Of a stretch of DNA of 64,000 bases, positions 31,393 to 43,805 are shown in pieces. The notes beneath the pieces were generated by a model. The model saw nothing but the letters and a program-made list of their open reading frames with translations. It made no database searches and had not been told where the DNA came from. The position numbers were made by a program, and so were the translations under genes. The stretch is from Phascolarctos cinereus. Its lineage: Eukaryota; Chordata; Mammalia; Diprotodontia; Phascolarctidae. The stretch is taken from assembly GCF_002099425.1 (NCBI RefSeq), contig NW_018344285.1, positions 248,001 to 312,000 of the forward strand, read 5' to 3'. Position 1 is the stretch's first letter, and the number at the start of each line of letters is the position of its first letter.

Positions 31393-32699
31393 GGTTTAAT
31401 TAAATATTAATGCTCCAATTTAGCTTTCCAAGGGATTTCTGTTCTTGCCTGGGTAAATCCTTGCTAATTTTACCCTACTCTTGTTGCTCACAGAAATCTC
31501 TGTAATGGCTCTCTGAACTTCTTTCTTATGCCTCCCTTACCTCAGGGTTATTTCAATATGAGTTGTCAACCAGATTCATAGTTGAACAGAGAATGATTTT
31601 ATGAAGTTGATGCAGTAAATGGAAACAAACTGCATCTGCTCCTTCCAAGCTCCCAGGAGGTGGCCAGAGTGACTGGAAAATGGCTGAGTCATAAATATCA
31701 CATAATCAGAAGCTAACGAAGGCCCCTAATTATCCTGAGTGTCCTCATGGGAACTAGAAAGAGTCTTCTAACTCCTAACTATTTTTGGATACCTTCAATA
31801 CACTTTGCCCCACTAGGATTAAGGCTATTTCAGCATAAAAATTAGAAGTATTAAGTTCTTCAGTTAAGAACAGCATGGTTTTCTGTTACTGAAAATATTT
31901 TGTAGAATTTTAAAATAAATGAAAAAGCAACCTAAACGTTTGAATTTGATAGCTGATCTATAACCAGTGTGTTATAAACTGTCTTATGAGCAAAAAAAAA
32001 AAAAAGGTCTTTGGTATACTTTGGAGAATTCTCAACCATTTATCAGGGAACCTCAAAAAATAATATCACGGAGAATTTATAAGGTCCTTGTCTTACAAAA
32101 TTTCTTATAATACTCAAATATAAGGCCTTTCTTACATATCCTACCTCATCTCTGCCACTTGAAGCAATACGGATGGTGGTGGTGGGTTTTATTATTTTTT
32201 TTTCTTTCTTTACCAGCCTTTCTCTTATTACAACTTCACTTAGTCATTCACTAGTTCCCCTGTTTCTCAAACTATAGCTGCAGTCCTCAAGACTTTGCCT
32301 GAAACAAGATAAAGGGAAACTCATATTTCCCAGGTTCTTCTTCACTCCCTCAGTTGCTATCAAGAGAGTATTTTTTTTTACCATGCCAACCCTGACCCTA
32401 TCCTTCTTTAGTATCTCCCCAATACCAGTCACTCATTTCCATGCATAACTCTTCAGACAAATGCTTTGTTTTACTCAGCTCCTCAAAAGAAGAAAATATC
32501 TGTGCCCTATATTAGTCTATCTTTAATAACTCAGAAAAACAAATCCTATCCATTGTCTTGTGATTTGTCATATTCTAATTATCAAACAAAATCCAAAACA
32601 AACAAGGAGTTTAAAAATATTGTTTCCTGCTAATTAAAGGCATTATAGCGTAATAAAAAGAGCATAAATGATTTTTTTAAAGAGAAAAACAAGTTTCTT
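31393..32699. other. Repeat-poor block
   Basis: About 1.3 kb without recognised repeats. An AP-1/MARE-like site 'gctgagtcat' lies in the 31680s. No exon-like block stands out. Confidence 0.35.
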
Positions 32700-32700
32700 T

Positions 32701-33023
32701 GGACTATTTTATTTTTAAATTATCAACGGGAAAATGTAAAGATGATTCAGTTTCTTTTAGTTTGTTTTTTTTTAATTAATGAGCATTTATTTTCTCTTCC
32801 TCCCATATGCCTCCTTCCATTAAAAAACAAAGGTCCTTACGAAGACATGTATATACAAGTTTTATTTTCTGGGCCTACATCCTCTGTGCACCAAGGTTGT
32901 CAGATCTAACTTGATCCCAAAACAACCATATTTTTGAACTATTTTATTTTTAAGTCATCAAGGGGAAAATGTAAAGATGATTCAGTTTCTTTTATTTTTT
33001 TAAATTAATGAACATTAATTTTC
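32701..33023. repeat. Direct repeat pair of about 85 bp around an L1 3' piece
   Basis: 'ggactattttatttttaaat' at 32701 and 'gaactattttatttttaagt' at 32937 begin two copies that share 'ggaaaatgtaaagatgattc' and 'agtttctttta' through about 32790 and 33023. Divergence is low, so the duplication is more recent than most repeats nearby. Confidence 0.75.
32770..32880 (-). mobile_element. L1 3' end fragment
   Basis: 'attaatgagcatttattttc', 'ttcctcccatatgcctcctt' and 'ttaaaaaacaaaggtcctta' match an inverted marsupial L1 3' UTR. It lies between the two direct repeats. Confidence 0.5.
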
Positions 33024-36000
33024 AATGCCTTTCTAGTCTTCTTTAGGCTAACTTACTCCTCTGATACTCTCATATTCCACCGTCATATAAGGAAAACTTA
33101 ACACGTAAGTGAGATTGATGGGCTTGTCAACTAAAATTCACAAATCTCCCTTGTCTCAGTTTTGATAAGTAATCTGATAAATTAATTTGTGATAAAGTGT
33201 CAATGGGTTAAACTGAAATAATTCTCTTCCCAACAATAATATCAGCATATTCTAAAAGGGGGGTTCAAAGCCTATGAAAAGCTCAATCAATCCTCGACAA
33301 TCACCAAATGTTCAAACCAGAGAAGTAACCTTGGAGGTCATATACTATGAGAAAGTGAGTTTGAGAAGATGAAGCCTACAAGTTTAAAAACTTACCTAAA
33401 AAGAATACTGCTGTTCCATTATGACTTCCTTCAGATGGAGAAGTGACATGATTTCTCAGATTACTGTAAAATATTCCTTGGATTTAATTCATTGATTTGT
33501 TAATATCTTATCAACTTGGGTTTCTTACTACATAGAAATGGGAAAAAGTCAGTGTTATTTATCAAGTCATTATTTATTATAAGTTATTATTAAGATCAGG
33601 TTATTAAGTTCTAATAAATGTAAAACTTTCTTCATTCTAGTGATTTTATACTTAAATACTACACCATTCATCTTGAATTAATATGTTACTGTGCCTTACT
33701 TTGATTATTTTTTTTTCTCAAAAATGAGGATAGATTTGTGGTAAACTATGTATCCTATTCCATTCTCATTTTGGCTAATCTCATGCTTTCTCAAAATCGT
33801 TATTCTGAGTTGCAAACTAATCCAGAAGGGATGCAGTCATAACTCTAACTGATTTTTTTTTCCATACAGAGGTGTGACTAACAAAATGATACTGACTGCA
33901 AAATACTTTTTAGAAACTAAAACTTTATACAAGTATCTAAATATGAAAGCTAATTTCTTCATTAAGTTGAAATTACTAATGGAATAATTCATAATATAAA
34001 ATACTAGCCTTGCCCACCATTTCTATACCATGAATTTGTCTTTACAAATAGCCAACTACATGCATATAACAAGAAGTTTATATGGTCCACAACTTTCCAT
34101 AGAAAAAAGATGGTTTGCTCAGTTAAAGTCAGACATAATTGACAAACTGCACAACTGTGATTTTTTTTAAAGGAAGCATTTTCTCACCTTCCTATTCTTG
34201 AAACAACACTCTGTCCAGATGCAGATGAATATTAGCCCAGCCTGTTCAAGAAAACCAAATCAAAACACTGGTTTAAAATGAAAAAAAAAAAGAAACATCA
34301 AGTATTTTAGCACAAGAGAAAAGGAGATTTTTTTTCCCTCGAGAAAGTTGCAACTGATGAAAATCAGGCATCTTTAATGAGTGTCATATTGAAACCTTAT
34401 GTAGCATTCATGACTAGAAATTCAAAATTGTGGACTGAGAAAATTTAAAATTGAAAAACATTTCAAATCAGCCATTATATTTTAACAAGAAGTTATAGGA
34501 ATTCCAAAGGAGAACTAAAGGCTATAAATTTTCCTCTGATGTCATATTTTAATGTCCATATCCCTAGTACATAAAATCCTGTTACATGTACAGAAGGATA
34601 ATTTTTCAATGCTCATTGTTTGAGGAAGGATAAATACATTCAGTGGGCTAGCAAACAAAGCCATCAATTGACAGTGTATTTTATGTCTTTGTAACATCAT
34701 GGCCCAAATGCTAAAAAAAAAAATAACCCAATAAACAGATGACAAGGATGAGTTAGATTAACTATTTTGCTAATGGAAACAGAGTTTTCCAAGCCAGGAA
34801 ATAAAGCTTGTGGCCAAGTTATCACACAACATAACAAATACTTCAAGCTACCTAGTGGACAGATGTTACCATTGTCTTCGCTGACATCTCGTGGAAGTAT
34901 CTCACATCTGGCACAGGCAATGCCACAATTGAGTATGCTTGCTTTTGAAAATCAGACCATCTAATTGAATAGTAATGGGAAGAAGGCTATGTGTATTTTG
35001 GAAAATGCTATTTTGCACTGAATTAGTTGGCTCAACAGCTTGGAAATAATGGTGCTGTGTAGCAAACAAGTAGCATTTTCCAACTCTTGGCTTTCAGCTT
35101 TCCTGTAAATGCAAATCATATGATGAAGGGAGAGAGAATGTGATCTCTAATGTTTACACTGATCTCTAGTACAAAGATGTAGTTTTAAAGACAGAAGGGC
35201 AAACCTCAAATGATCTGAGGTTTACATTAGTACTCCAAAGCAGGGATATTAATTGATATCTTCTCTGAACTCAGAATTCTTTCAGATACAAAGCCATTCT
35301 GGAAATCTCCTGAGAATGGGTTTTCTTGCAATCTCTCTGTGAGTTCCCATTTCTGCTCTTGCCTGGAAATGGCTGAAGGAAAGATTTCACTTTCTTTCCA
35401 CCCTCAATATTTCAGTTTCTCATTTGCCAGAGAAAACCAAGGAACCATAGAAACTCATTTGTGGAAACAAGTAACAAAAAAGGTTTAAATCATAATCATA
35501 ACTAATTTTGAAACAAAGAAACAAAAAATTCTTTCCTAAATTTTATTGAGAAAACCCAAAACTCAGTTTGAACTTGGGATAATTTCTCCCCACTGATATT
35601 GCCTGTTCTCAACTGCAATGTTTAGTCTGGTTTTTGAACTGAGGAAAGAATATGATTTAGAATTCCTTAATACTTTTTTGGTACTATGCATACATTGTTT
35701 CTCATTCTCAGACAGACTTGGCTATGATAAGTAACACAATTCAAGCTGCCAGCCTGATATTGATAGTCTCCATTTATTTGTTTGTTAGGCTTATTTTAAT
35801 TTTTGCATAGACTATTATGTATTCCAATCTCCAGACATTTGTTATTCATAAAATGTCTATTCCAAGAATATTTATTCTATAAATCTGGAAGTTACTTAAG
35901 ATCATGCTAATTGACTTTTGAAAGATAATATGAATTAAAAAAAACATTCAAATGTCTCGTTGTTATTAAATGTTACTTTTAGAAGAAAGAAATTAGTTTA

Positions 36001-36492
36001 TGATCACCACTGGAACTAGAAATTCATCTTTGAAAAAGTAAATGATGGATCGGCAACATAAATCAAGGACTTGTTTTATATAATTTCAAAGAAGCAATTT
36101 TTTAATAAAGTTGTTGAATCACATTTGCCCAGAAGCTTGTTCAACAAACAAATCTCAAGCAAGAGCCATGGAATATGGAAACCAACTTATGAAAATTAAG
36201 AAAAAGAAAGCTGAATCATAACCATCACTGTTATCAAATTTAAAGAAAATAGCAACAACTTCTCAGTTCCAGTTTCATAAGCCAAGTGAAAATATAATTG
36301 GAACTTGGAGAATTTCATCCCTACTGTCTTAAATTATGGAAAAAAGTTTGTTTCCATAGTTTTTTTATGAAAAAACATAATAACTTGTTTCTATAATTTC
36401 ACCTTTATTCCTTATTTCTAATTAACACTGTAAATCTAGTTTAGAAGCAAAAAAAAATTCTGTTTTCTTTTTTGTTTGTTTTGTTTTTTGTC
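33024..36492. other. Longest repeat-free block of the window (about 3.5 kb)
   Basis: No SINE, LINE, LTR or microsatellite recognised, which is unusual against a background of a repeat every few hundred bases. It holds short open frames at 34542-34745 (-) and 34767-34964 (+) without recognisable domains, and an octamer at 35109-35116. Conserved non-coding sequence or very old decayed repeats are both possible. Confidence 0.4.
35105..35122. promoter_or_regulatory. Octamer (POU-type) motif in the repeat-free block
   Basis: ATGCAAAT at 35109-35116, followed by 'cata', within 'gtaaatgcaaatcatatg'. Chance occurrence cannot be excluded. Confidence 0.2.
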
Positions 36493-36626
36493 TAGGCACT
36501 GGGGTTAAGTGACCTGCCCAAGGTCACAGAGTTGATAAATGTTATGTGTCTGAGATCGGATCTGAACTCAGGTCCACCTGACTCCAGGGCCAGTGCTCTA
36601 TCCACTGCACCACCTAGCTGCCCCAA
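36493..36626 (-). mobile_element. WSINE-like SINE, inverted
   Basis: T-rich end, then 'gggttaagtgacctgcccaa', 'gaactcaggtccacctgact', 'ccactgcaccacctagctgc'. Well preserved. It accounts for most of the open frame at 36492-36884. Confidence 0.9.
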
Positions 36627-36959
36627 AATTACATATTTCTTACCGATGCTTAGTATGTTCATGGTCAAATCATATGGCAGGATGGGACCTAAAGAAGACA
36701 TTGTTAGCTGAGAATGTTTTGGCTCTGTGCCAGGCCAGTTCAATGGCTTACCATCAGTGAACCTACATACAGTTGAAGGTCTCGAGTGAGACAAGAGTGA
36801 AGGTATACCACTTTGACAAAAACAAGAGGCTGGGATCGCTCTAATATCTTTGACTTTTTGACTTGAAAACTTAGTAAAGTTCATTCATTTCCTTTAGTTT
36901 TCTATATTTCTGAATTCAGAGGTTAGTAGCAAAAAATCGTTGTCTGACCCCAAATTTTA
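36627..36959. other. Unassigned spacer
   Basis: No repeat recognised. The minus-strand frame continuing out of the SINE has no known domain. Confidence 0.35.
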
Positions 36960-37095
36960 TATAGAAATATAAATTACAGAGAAGCAAAATGATTTGCTCA
37001 ATATCACGTAGGAACACACACACTCACATATTATTGAAATAGAGTTGGCATACAAAGTCAGGTCATCTAATTACAGGACCAGGGCTCATTGCACT
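36960..37095 (-). mobile_element. MIR remnant
   Basis: 'agcaaaatgatttgctcaat', 'agagttggcatacaaagtca', 'ctaattacaggaccagggct'. Confidence 0.45.
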
Positions 37096-37530
37096 AGAGT
37101 ACTTGCATTCACACCTTTTCTTTAATCTATCAAAATAATATGGGAGGTAGATAAGAAAGAGTCTTATTAAATTAGATTTTTGGGGGGAGTGGGGAGAAGG
37201 GGAACCATGGATTGTATTCTTTGTAAAAGGAAAAATCCTTCTCCTCTTTCTATATGTCAGTACATTATTATCAAGTGACCAACATAAACATTTTCTTAAA
37301 GAAAATATTTTAGTCCAGTGACCAAACTGTGGAAAGCAGAATGGTATAGTTGAAAAGCCATTGGATTCAATATGCAAGTTCAGGGCACATATTTTTAAAT
37401 TTTGCAAATGGAAAAATCTGTTTCATTTAACTATTATATTTAATGCAAGTTATTTTTCCTCTCCCTCAATTACAGGTAATGAAGGAGGTTGGAAAAAGAA
37501 ATCAATCAATCAACTAATCAATTAATTAAT
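37096..37530. other. Unassigned spacer
   Basis: No gene or repeat recognised; a minus-strand frame at 37063-37407 lacks known domains. Confidence 0.35.
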
Positions 37531-37950
37531 TAATTAATTGATGTATTATGTGTATATGCATGCATGTATGTGTGTATACATAATGTATATATGCATATAT
37601 ATATATTATATATAAATGTTTTTCAATAAATTGGCCGTTGTACTTTAGCAGAGTATTTCTAGATGAAGTACAAGTAGTACTCTAGTCAGGCTGGAGCCCC
37701 CTCTCCCAATTATGTCCATGTCATCTTTTCTTAATTGTAGAGATATATAAATATAAATACACATAAAGACACACATGTATACACACATTCATACATAATA
37801 CATACGTACATACATACATATATAAATGGTCAAGGTATATATGCACACATACATATTTACATAGATGTGTGTTATATGTGTGATTATCAAGTACTACATA
37901 TGTGTATATACACAAGTATATACACATACCTATATCTATCTACCTATCTA
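37500..37950. repeat. Several tetranucleotide and TA/CA microsatellites
   Basis: (AATC)/(AATT)n near 37500-37540, TATG/TATA at 37550-37615, and (CATA)n-rich sequence at 37740-37950, separated by about 120 bases of ordinary sequence. Confidence 0.85.
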
Positions 37951-38244
37951 TATGAACACTACTTAAAATGTAATTTAATTACACCGGGCGACATCTATTT
38001 TTCCATTAGTAAATTTTAGTGTGCATTTTTTTTTCACAGAGGAATGCTAAAGATATGCAAATTTACAGCAATTTCTTGAAATAGTATGAGGACACCAGAT
38101 ACCCTAGAGGAAGGATAGGAGGAGACAGAATGAGATTATAAAGAAAGACTCTCCAGTTTACAAAGAAATACACCTAAAATAATGTAAATAATTACAAAGT
38201 AATCCACTGATAATCTGAGTATGACCATGAGAATTTTTGGCTTA

Positions 38245-38757
38245 CAAAGCTCCAGTGTCTTATTTCTTCTTAGATTGAATACAATCTTCTGTTTTTGACC
38301 TTTCAAAGCTCTTCACAATCCAACTGTAGACTACCTTTCAATACTTATTATCTATTACTCCCTTCACACACCATATGTGCCAGACAAATTGACCCACTTG
38401 CTCTTCCACACAGAAGTCATTATATTCCTATTTCCACTGTGCCTCTGCTTATTTTCCCCAATATCTGAGGATTCCTCTTCTAACTTCATTCAAAGCTCAG
38501 CTAAAATGCTACCTGTGACATGAATCCATCCTAGTTACTCATGCTTCCCTTAGAATTAACTTATATTTACTATGTGTGTGTGTGTGTGTGTGTGTGTGTT
38601 ATATCTACTATATGAGGGCATGTTTTCCCTACTGGGATATAAACTCCTTGAGTGTAGAGACTGTCATTTTTTTTTGTGTTTCTGTGCCCAAAACCTGGCA
38701 TGGAGCCTGTCAAATAGTAGGTGCTTAATAAATACTTGTTAACTGATTGGTTGTAGT
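38245..38757 (+). mobile_element. L2 3' half with an internal (TG)n
   Basis: 'ttttgacctttcaaagctct', 'cattcaaagctcagctaaaa', 'gatataaactccttgagtgt' and 'gcttaataaatacttgttaa'. The (TG)n at 38573-38599 has grown inside it. Confidence 0.85.
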
Positions 38758-39034
38758 CTGAACAGTGGGAAAAAAAAATCATAATTTTATCTTGAATTAT
38801 CATTGAAGAAAAGTATGCGCAAAATTTTCTTTGTCTGCAAAGAATAATTTGATGCATGGGGGACTCACTTAATAACATTATGTCTTCCAGGTTTTTTTTT
38901 TTCATGTAGTCTTTATCCATATGCTGTTAATTAACTTGTGGGTGGTTTTGCAGTATACAAAGGCTTCCATGTAAATGTCTCAATATGTTACCTATTGAAC
39001 TCTAAGGAAAACAAAAAAAGGAAACATTACTTTC

Positions 39035-39110
39035 ATACATGATTTAGAGATGAGGAAAGTTTAGCATTAGAGAGGTTAAATGACTTGGCCAAAGTCACTT
39101 GAATCATAAT
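39035..39110 (-). mobile_element. MIR core fragment
   Basis: 'gatgaggaaagtttagcatt', 'gttaaatgacttggccaaag'. Confidence 0.55.
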
Positions 39111-39677
39111 TTATCATTATTATCTGTAGTTATGTAAGTGCAGTCCTATGCCTTCTTGCTGAGAGTTTATAGCTCCCAGTATTCAATTCCAATTCTAGAG
39201 ATCCTTGAAGATCAGTGATAATATTTTCTAGGAAATAGTTTTAAAACTACCCTTTGAATAGGGAGCTATATTCTATGTTGAAGATAATGTGTGTGGCTCT
39301 GAAAGCAAGAGCATTTCTGTTTCCAGAGCCAACATAAGGAAAACCATAATGAAATGCTACAAGAAGAGAATGTGAGGGCAGCTCTTGATTTATGAGATGT
39401 GTAGGATGCTTGCCTCTATTTGGATAACTAGGGTGTTTTGGCTTTATTAAAAGCAGAATCTTGTTTGTGATAAAATATTAATGTTTGGTAAATAAGGCAG
39501 GGATGATGCCTATTTCCTCTTGAAACTCTGAAATCACCTGTCTTGACATCACATCAAGTGTGGTGACAACCTATTATAAAGTACTAAAATGTTAAGATCC
39601 TTAACAATTCCGTATAAACCAAACCCATGCAAATTTTTACCTTTTCCAAAAAGTTAGAAGAGGGCTTCTGGTGAGAT
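39111..39677. other. Unassigned spacer
   Basis: Repeat-poor, no coding signal. Confidence 0.35.
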
Positions 39678-39842
39678 ACACACATGCACACACACACACA
39701 CACACACACATGCATCTCTATACAGGTATGTGTGTGTATCTGTGTATGTAAATATGTGTTTGCATATTTATGTCATGTATGTATAGACATATATAAGTAT
39801 ATGCATATATGTGTGTATATGTATAGATCTATAGATATCTAT
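39678..39842. repeat. (CA)n plus TATG/TAGA repeats
   Basis: CA run at 39680-39710 followed by irregular GTAT/ATAT sequence up to the L2. Confidence 0.9.
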
Positions 39843-39847
39843 CCCTG

Positions 39848-40662
39848 TCTCCTACTTTCCTTAATGCTATAGAAGTCAACACCATCTTCCCAGTCTCTCA
39901 GGCTCACAACTTAGGAATCTACCTCGATTACTCATTATCTCTCAACCATCACATTCAAATTGTTGCCAAGTCTTACTGATTTCACATTTGTGACATCTCT
40001 AGAATATGTCCTCTTCTCTTCTGTAACACTGCCACCACTCTAATGCACCTCATCACCTCAACCTTGGATTATTGCCTGCTGGTGGGTCTGTCTGTCTCGC
40101 TTCTCTCTCCACTATAACACATTTTCCATTCAGCCACTAAAGTGATTTTCTTAACATGCAGGTCACTCCCCTACTCAAGAAATTCTACTGACTTACTATC
40201 ACCTTCAGAGGCAAAAACAAAATACTCTGTTTGGCATTCAAAGCCCTTCATAATCTAATCTATGCCTACTTTTCCAGTCTTCTTACACCTTAATCTTTGA
40301 CAGGTATGATTTAATGACACTGTCCTCCTGGCTGATCCATGGAGAAGACACTCCATCTCTCTTTGGGCATTCTTTCTGGCTGTCCCCCATGCCTCCTTCC
40401 TCTGGTCCAACTACTCCCTATCTTACCAAACATAATCTCACCTTCTACAGGAAGCCTTCCCCAACCTCTTAATTATTTTGTACTTGTCCTATATATAATG
40501 TGTTTAGTTTATATTTGTTTCTATGTTGTCTCTCCCATTAGATCATAAGCCACTTGCAGGCAGGGACTCCCTTTTACCTCTTTTTGTATCCCCAGTGCTT
40601 AGCACAGTGCCTGGTACATAGAATGTGTTTAATAAAATGTTTATTGATTGGTTAATTGACAG
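39848..40662 (+). mobile_element. L2, 0.8 kb, comparatively well preserved
   Basis: 'atgcacctcatcacctcaac', 'attcagccactaaagtgatt', 'gtttggcattcaaagccctt', 'cttctacaggaagccttccc', 'cccagtgcttagcacagtgc' and 'aataaaatgtttattgattg' run in the canonical order from the end of ORF2 to the 3' terminus. Confidence 0.92.
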
Positions 40663-41039
40663 TGAACTTCCTTCAAGTGTATTTCATTTGACCTCACGCT
40701 TCACAGGCCTGTGGGAATCACAGTGTAACACTCAAACTCAACCTACGAACTCATTGATGTTAACACAATAATCCTTTGTACATTCATCGAAGTCCATGCT
40801 TTGGAGGGACTCTGTAGACCTGAGAGTCAAAAACACAGCATAAACCAGTCAAGAGAAAACCCCTCGCGTTGCTGTCAGGAATGGAGGGCAAGCAATTGCC
40901 GTCACTATCAAGACCCTTTCATTTCTTGTCATTGAAACCCTCAATATTATTGATAAGGAATTTGATTGCTGTTGAAAGGAGTAAAAAATAACTTTCACAT
41001 CCTAGAACAAATGATAAATGAGGTACTTTGGGTAAAAAG
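40663..41039. other. Repeat-free interval between L2 and MIR
   Basis: About 375 bases of higher-complexity sequence with CpGs ('cctcgcgttgctgtcagg'). A possible conserved non-coding element, judged only from its lack of repeats. Confidence 0.3.
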
Positions 41040-41155
41040 CTGGCCTCAGAAGTCTTAGAGAGCTTCCTAGACCACTGAGAGATTAAATGACTTGCCAAGG
41101 ATCACACCTAGTATATGTCAAAGACAAGATTTGAATTCAGGTCTTAGTGGTTTTA
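41040..41155 (-). mobile_element. MIR fragment
   Basis: 'gagattaaatgacttgccaa', 'gatttgaattcaggtcttag'. Confidence 0.65.
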
Positions 41156-41224
41156 AGTCAATCAGTGGACAAGCACACATTAAGCTTCTACTGTGTGCCA
41201 GGAATTGCAATAAAGATTGGGGAC
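41156..41224 (-). mobile_element. L2 3' end, split by RTE
   Basis: 'cattaagcttctactgtgtg' and 'ccaggaattgcaataaagat' are the inverted L2 terminus. It continues at 42247. Confidence 0.65.
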
Positions 41225-42246
41225 TGGTTGGTTGTTGTGCTTCCTTCTCAGAGTAGACCAAAATGACATCACCACATTAGAGTCCAGTGACAATGTGTTC
41301 TACTATGGCTGCTCAGACCAACATGTGCTCAGAATGCTCTACCACAGGTTGTGAACAAATAGTCCATGGGAGTGGTTTCTTTAAATTTGGGCATCTTGTG
41401 TTTCTTTGGAGCTGCTGTAATTCTGCTTTGCTCATAGAGAACAGTACCTTCTTTGGTGTATCCTGCCATGCTGGGTGTCTCCCATGTCATGCAATCAATT
41501 CCAAAAATTTCTTTACAGATATCTTGAGAGTAAACTTGTATCACTTCTTTTGATTCCCATGTGAGTGCCTTCCTTGTGTGAGTTCTCCTTAAGACAGTCT
41601 TTTAGGCAAACATAGGCTTGGTTTTCTAACAATCTGGCCAGCTCATCGGAGTTGTGCTCTCCTTGGCAGTATGTTTTCTGGGAATGTACACATTAATAAT
41701 GAGGTTGCCACACGCACTGCCAGAGCTAGCTCAGTGTTAGGGAGGCTTTAAAGGAATTTTAAATGCCTGGCATTTTAGTTTGAGAAAGGACTTCAGTGTC
41801 TGGTATCTTATCCTGCCAACTGATCTTCAGAATCTTCCTAAGACAATTCAAATGGAAGCTATACAGTTTCCTGGGATGGTGGTGGTATACTGTCCAGGTT
41901 TCATAGGTATACAACAATTAAGTCATCTCAATGGCTCTGTAGACCTTCAGTTTGGTAGGCAGTCTAATATTTCTCTCTTACACTTTCCTTTAAAGCCTCC
42001 CGAACAGTGCATGTGCCAACCTCATTATCAATGTGTACGTTCCCAGAAAATATACTGCCAAGGTAAGTGAACTTATCCACAGTATTCAAAACTTCTCCAT
42101 TTGCTATAACCAATGATTCCACATATGGATGGTGTGGTGAAAACTGGTGGAGCACCTATGTTTTCTTGGTGTTAATTGTTGGGCCAAAATTACCATAAAC
42201 AGCATAAAACAATCCATATTTTGTTGCATCTCAGCTTCAGAGGCTG
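41225..42246 (-). mobile_element. RTE LINE fragment inserted in L2
   Basis: About 1.0 kb of RTE (Bov-B-related) 3' sequence, 5'-truncated. The minus-strand translation around 42090-41990 reads NTVDKFTYLGSIFSGNVHID, the conserved '..V..FTYLGS..S' segment downstream of the RTE reverse transcriptase core. The 3' end 'cttctcagagtagaccaaaa' matches the tail type seen on the RTE-tailed elements. The reading frame is broken in several places, so it is inactive. Confidence 0.8.
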
Positions 42247-42480
42247 TACTGGGGATATGAAGTAAGTACAAAAAAAAAAAACATAGTCCTTACTCTCAGT
42301 GGAGGAGACAAAATCTAGCCAACCACATTCAAACAAGATACTTGCCAGATACAATGGGGATAGTTTCAGAGAAAGGTATTGAGTTTATGGGGGTCTTAAC
42401 AAATCTTTATGTGGAAGGTTTCACTTTGGCTGAGACTATTAATGGTAGCAATGGAAGCTAGGAGGCATCAGAAAAAGTGC
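42247..42480 (-). mobile_element. L2 continuation after RTE
   Basis: 'catagtccttactctcagtg', 'caaacaagatacttgccaga', 'taacaaatctttatgtggaa' and 'ctgagactattaatggtagc' carry on the L2 copy begun at 41156. Confidence 0.65.
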
Positions 42481-42486
42481 TGACCT

Positions 42487-42575
42487 GTATTGATAGAGGG
42501 AGTTTCCTTATCCCTGGAGTTCCCTATACCATTGAAATAACATTGTCCTATACCATTTCTTAAGTTAAATATTAG
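42487..42575 (+). mobile_element. SINE type D fragment
   Basis: 'gacctgtattgatagaggga', 'gtttccttatccctggagtt', 'ataccattgaaataac'. Reverse complement of the segment in the copy at 31127-31392. Confidence 0.55.
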
Positions 42576-43109
42576 GGTTTGGGGAGTGGAAGAGAGTGCA
42601 AAAGAAGCAAAGGACTTCAAAAGGAGCAGTTAACTTAAAACTGAAGACTTCCTCCTTTTAATTGGCCGGGAGTGGCTATGTGCCTGAATTTATACAATAT
42701 CTAAAATACCCTTAAGTCTATGGTTAAAGAGGGACCATGAGAGGCCTTTTCATGAACTAAAGGCTGTACAGTAATAGCATTTATTTTACATTCGCCACAT
42801 AGAACAACAGAGGACTTGAAGAGAGCACTTCAGTTGAGACGACTCTTGTCATTAGCATAAATATGTAAAGACAATATAATCAGCTTGCAGTACAATTTAG
42901 AAAAGAGCTCATTACTCAATGCTGACATTGGACCAGAAGATAACATTGGCAACTGTACATGAAAAGAGCTAGAAGTATTATCAGAGGGCTAGAATGTTAC
43001 CAATTAGGACAAAACTCTAAGACTAGCTGCTTTGGCTGCACATATTACCCAGATGCTGACTGCAATAATTTTCTATGCATTTTTCCTCTCATAAAAACTA
43101 TCTCTTCCA
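42576..43109. other. Repeat-poor interval
   Basis: No repeat recognised. The open frame at 42959-43309 (+) mostly overlaps the RTE-tailed element. Confidence 0.35.
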
Positions 43110-43660
43110 ACAGTTGCATGGTAATGAGGTGTTCAAGCAGGACTAGCACCTCTGGTATGGAGCTTGCTGAGCCATTTTTAAGGCTGCTTATCCATTTTTG
43201 GTGTCAATCTTTGACCCAAGGCTCACCTGTGGCTCTAAGAAGCTGTAGCATGCACGATGACCACACCATGATAAAACTGTCTCAGCAAATGGTTGAAGGT
43301 AACCAATAGGCCTCAAACTCATTGATTAGTTGGGAGGATGTCTACCCCAAGCACATAAAGAATTCCCTCAGTAGAATGGAAGATAAGAACAATTTGTTCT
43401 CATATCTACGAAAGTGGCTGAAACAGGAGCTGTGGAATGCTCGGAGCTGGGTCATGTATTGAAGATACCTGGGCCATTGCCAGTTATCTTGACTTTGATT
43501 CTTGTCACTGGACTTGATGACTCTGGAAGAGAGATTGAGGCTGATGACGTTGTGTAACTCTGCCTCACTTAAGTCAAATCACATGAGAGTCAAGAGATCA
43601 ACTTGTGATATCAATGGTCCTCTTCAAAAATGGATGAACAATAACAATCCACATTGGCAG
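43110..43660 (+). mobile_element. RTE-tailed non-autonomous element, copy 2
   Basis: 'gcaggactagcacctctggt', 'ctcacctgtggctctaagaa', 'ataggcctcaaactcattga', 'agaacaatttgttctcatat', 'ggacttgatgactctggaag' and the tail 'gatatcaatggtcctcttca'. Collinear with 4130-4670 and the reverse of 57325-57855. Confidence 0.75.
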
Positions 43661-43724
43661 GTGCATACCTATCTCTATGGAAAGACATTTTTTTCCAAAA
43701 TTTATTCTGTTGTGCTGTTTCATG

Positions 43725-43805
43725 CTCTTCCTCCTCCTCCTCCTCCTCATCATCATTTTTCTTTGCATTAGTGCATGTTTGAGTTTGATTAAAAAAAAAA
43801 AAAAC
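43725..43805. repeat. (TCC)n and poly-A tracts
   Basis: (CTC/TCC)n at 43728-43750 and an A14 run at 43791-43804. Confidence 0.85.

Noticed and set aside
36492-36884. 130-codon minus-strand frame
   Set aside because: Its C-terminal third is the inverted WSINE; the rest shows no known domain.
41964-42155. Short frame with a reverse-transcriptase-like signature as a gene
   Set aside because: It is a fragment of the RTE LINE at 41225-42246, not a host gene.
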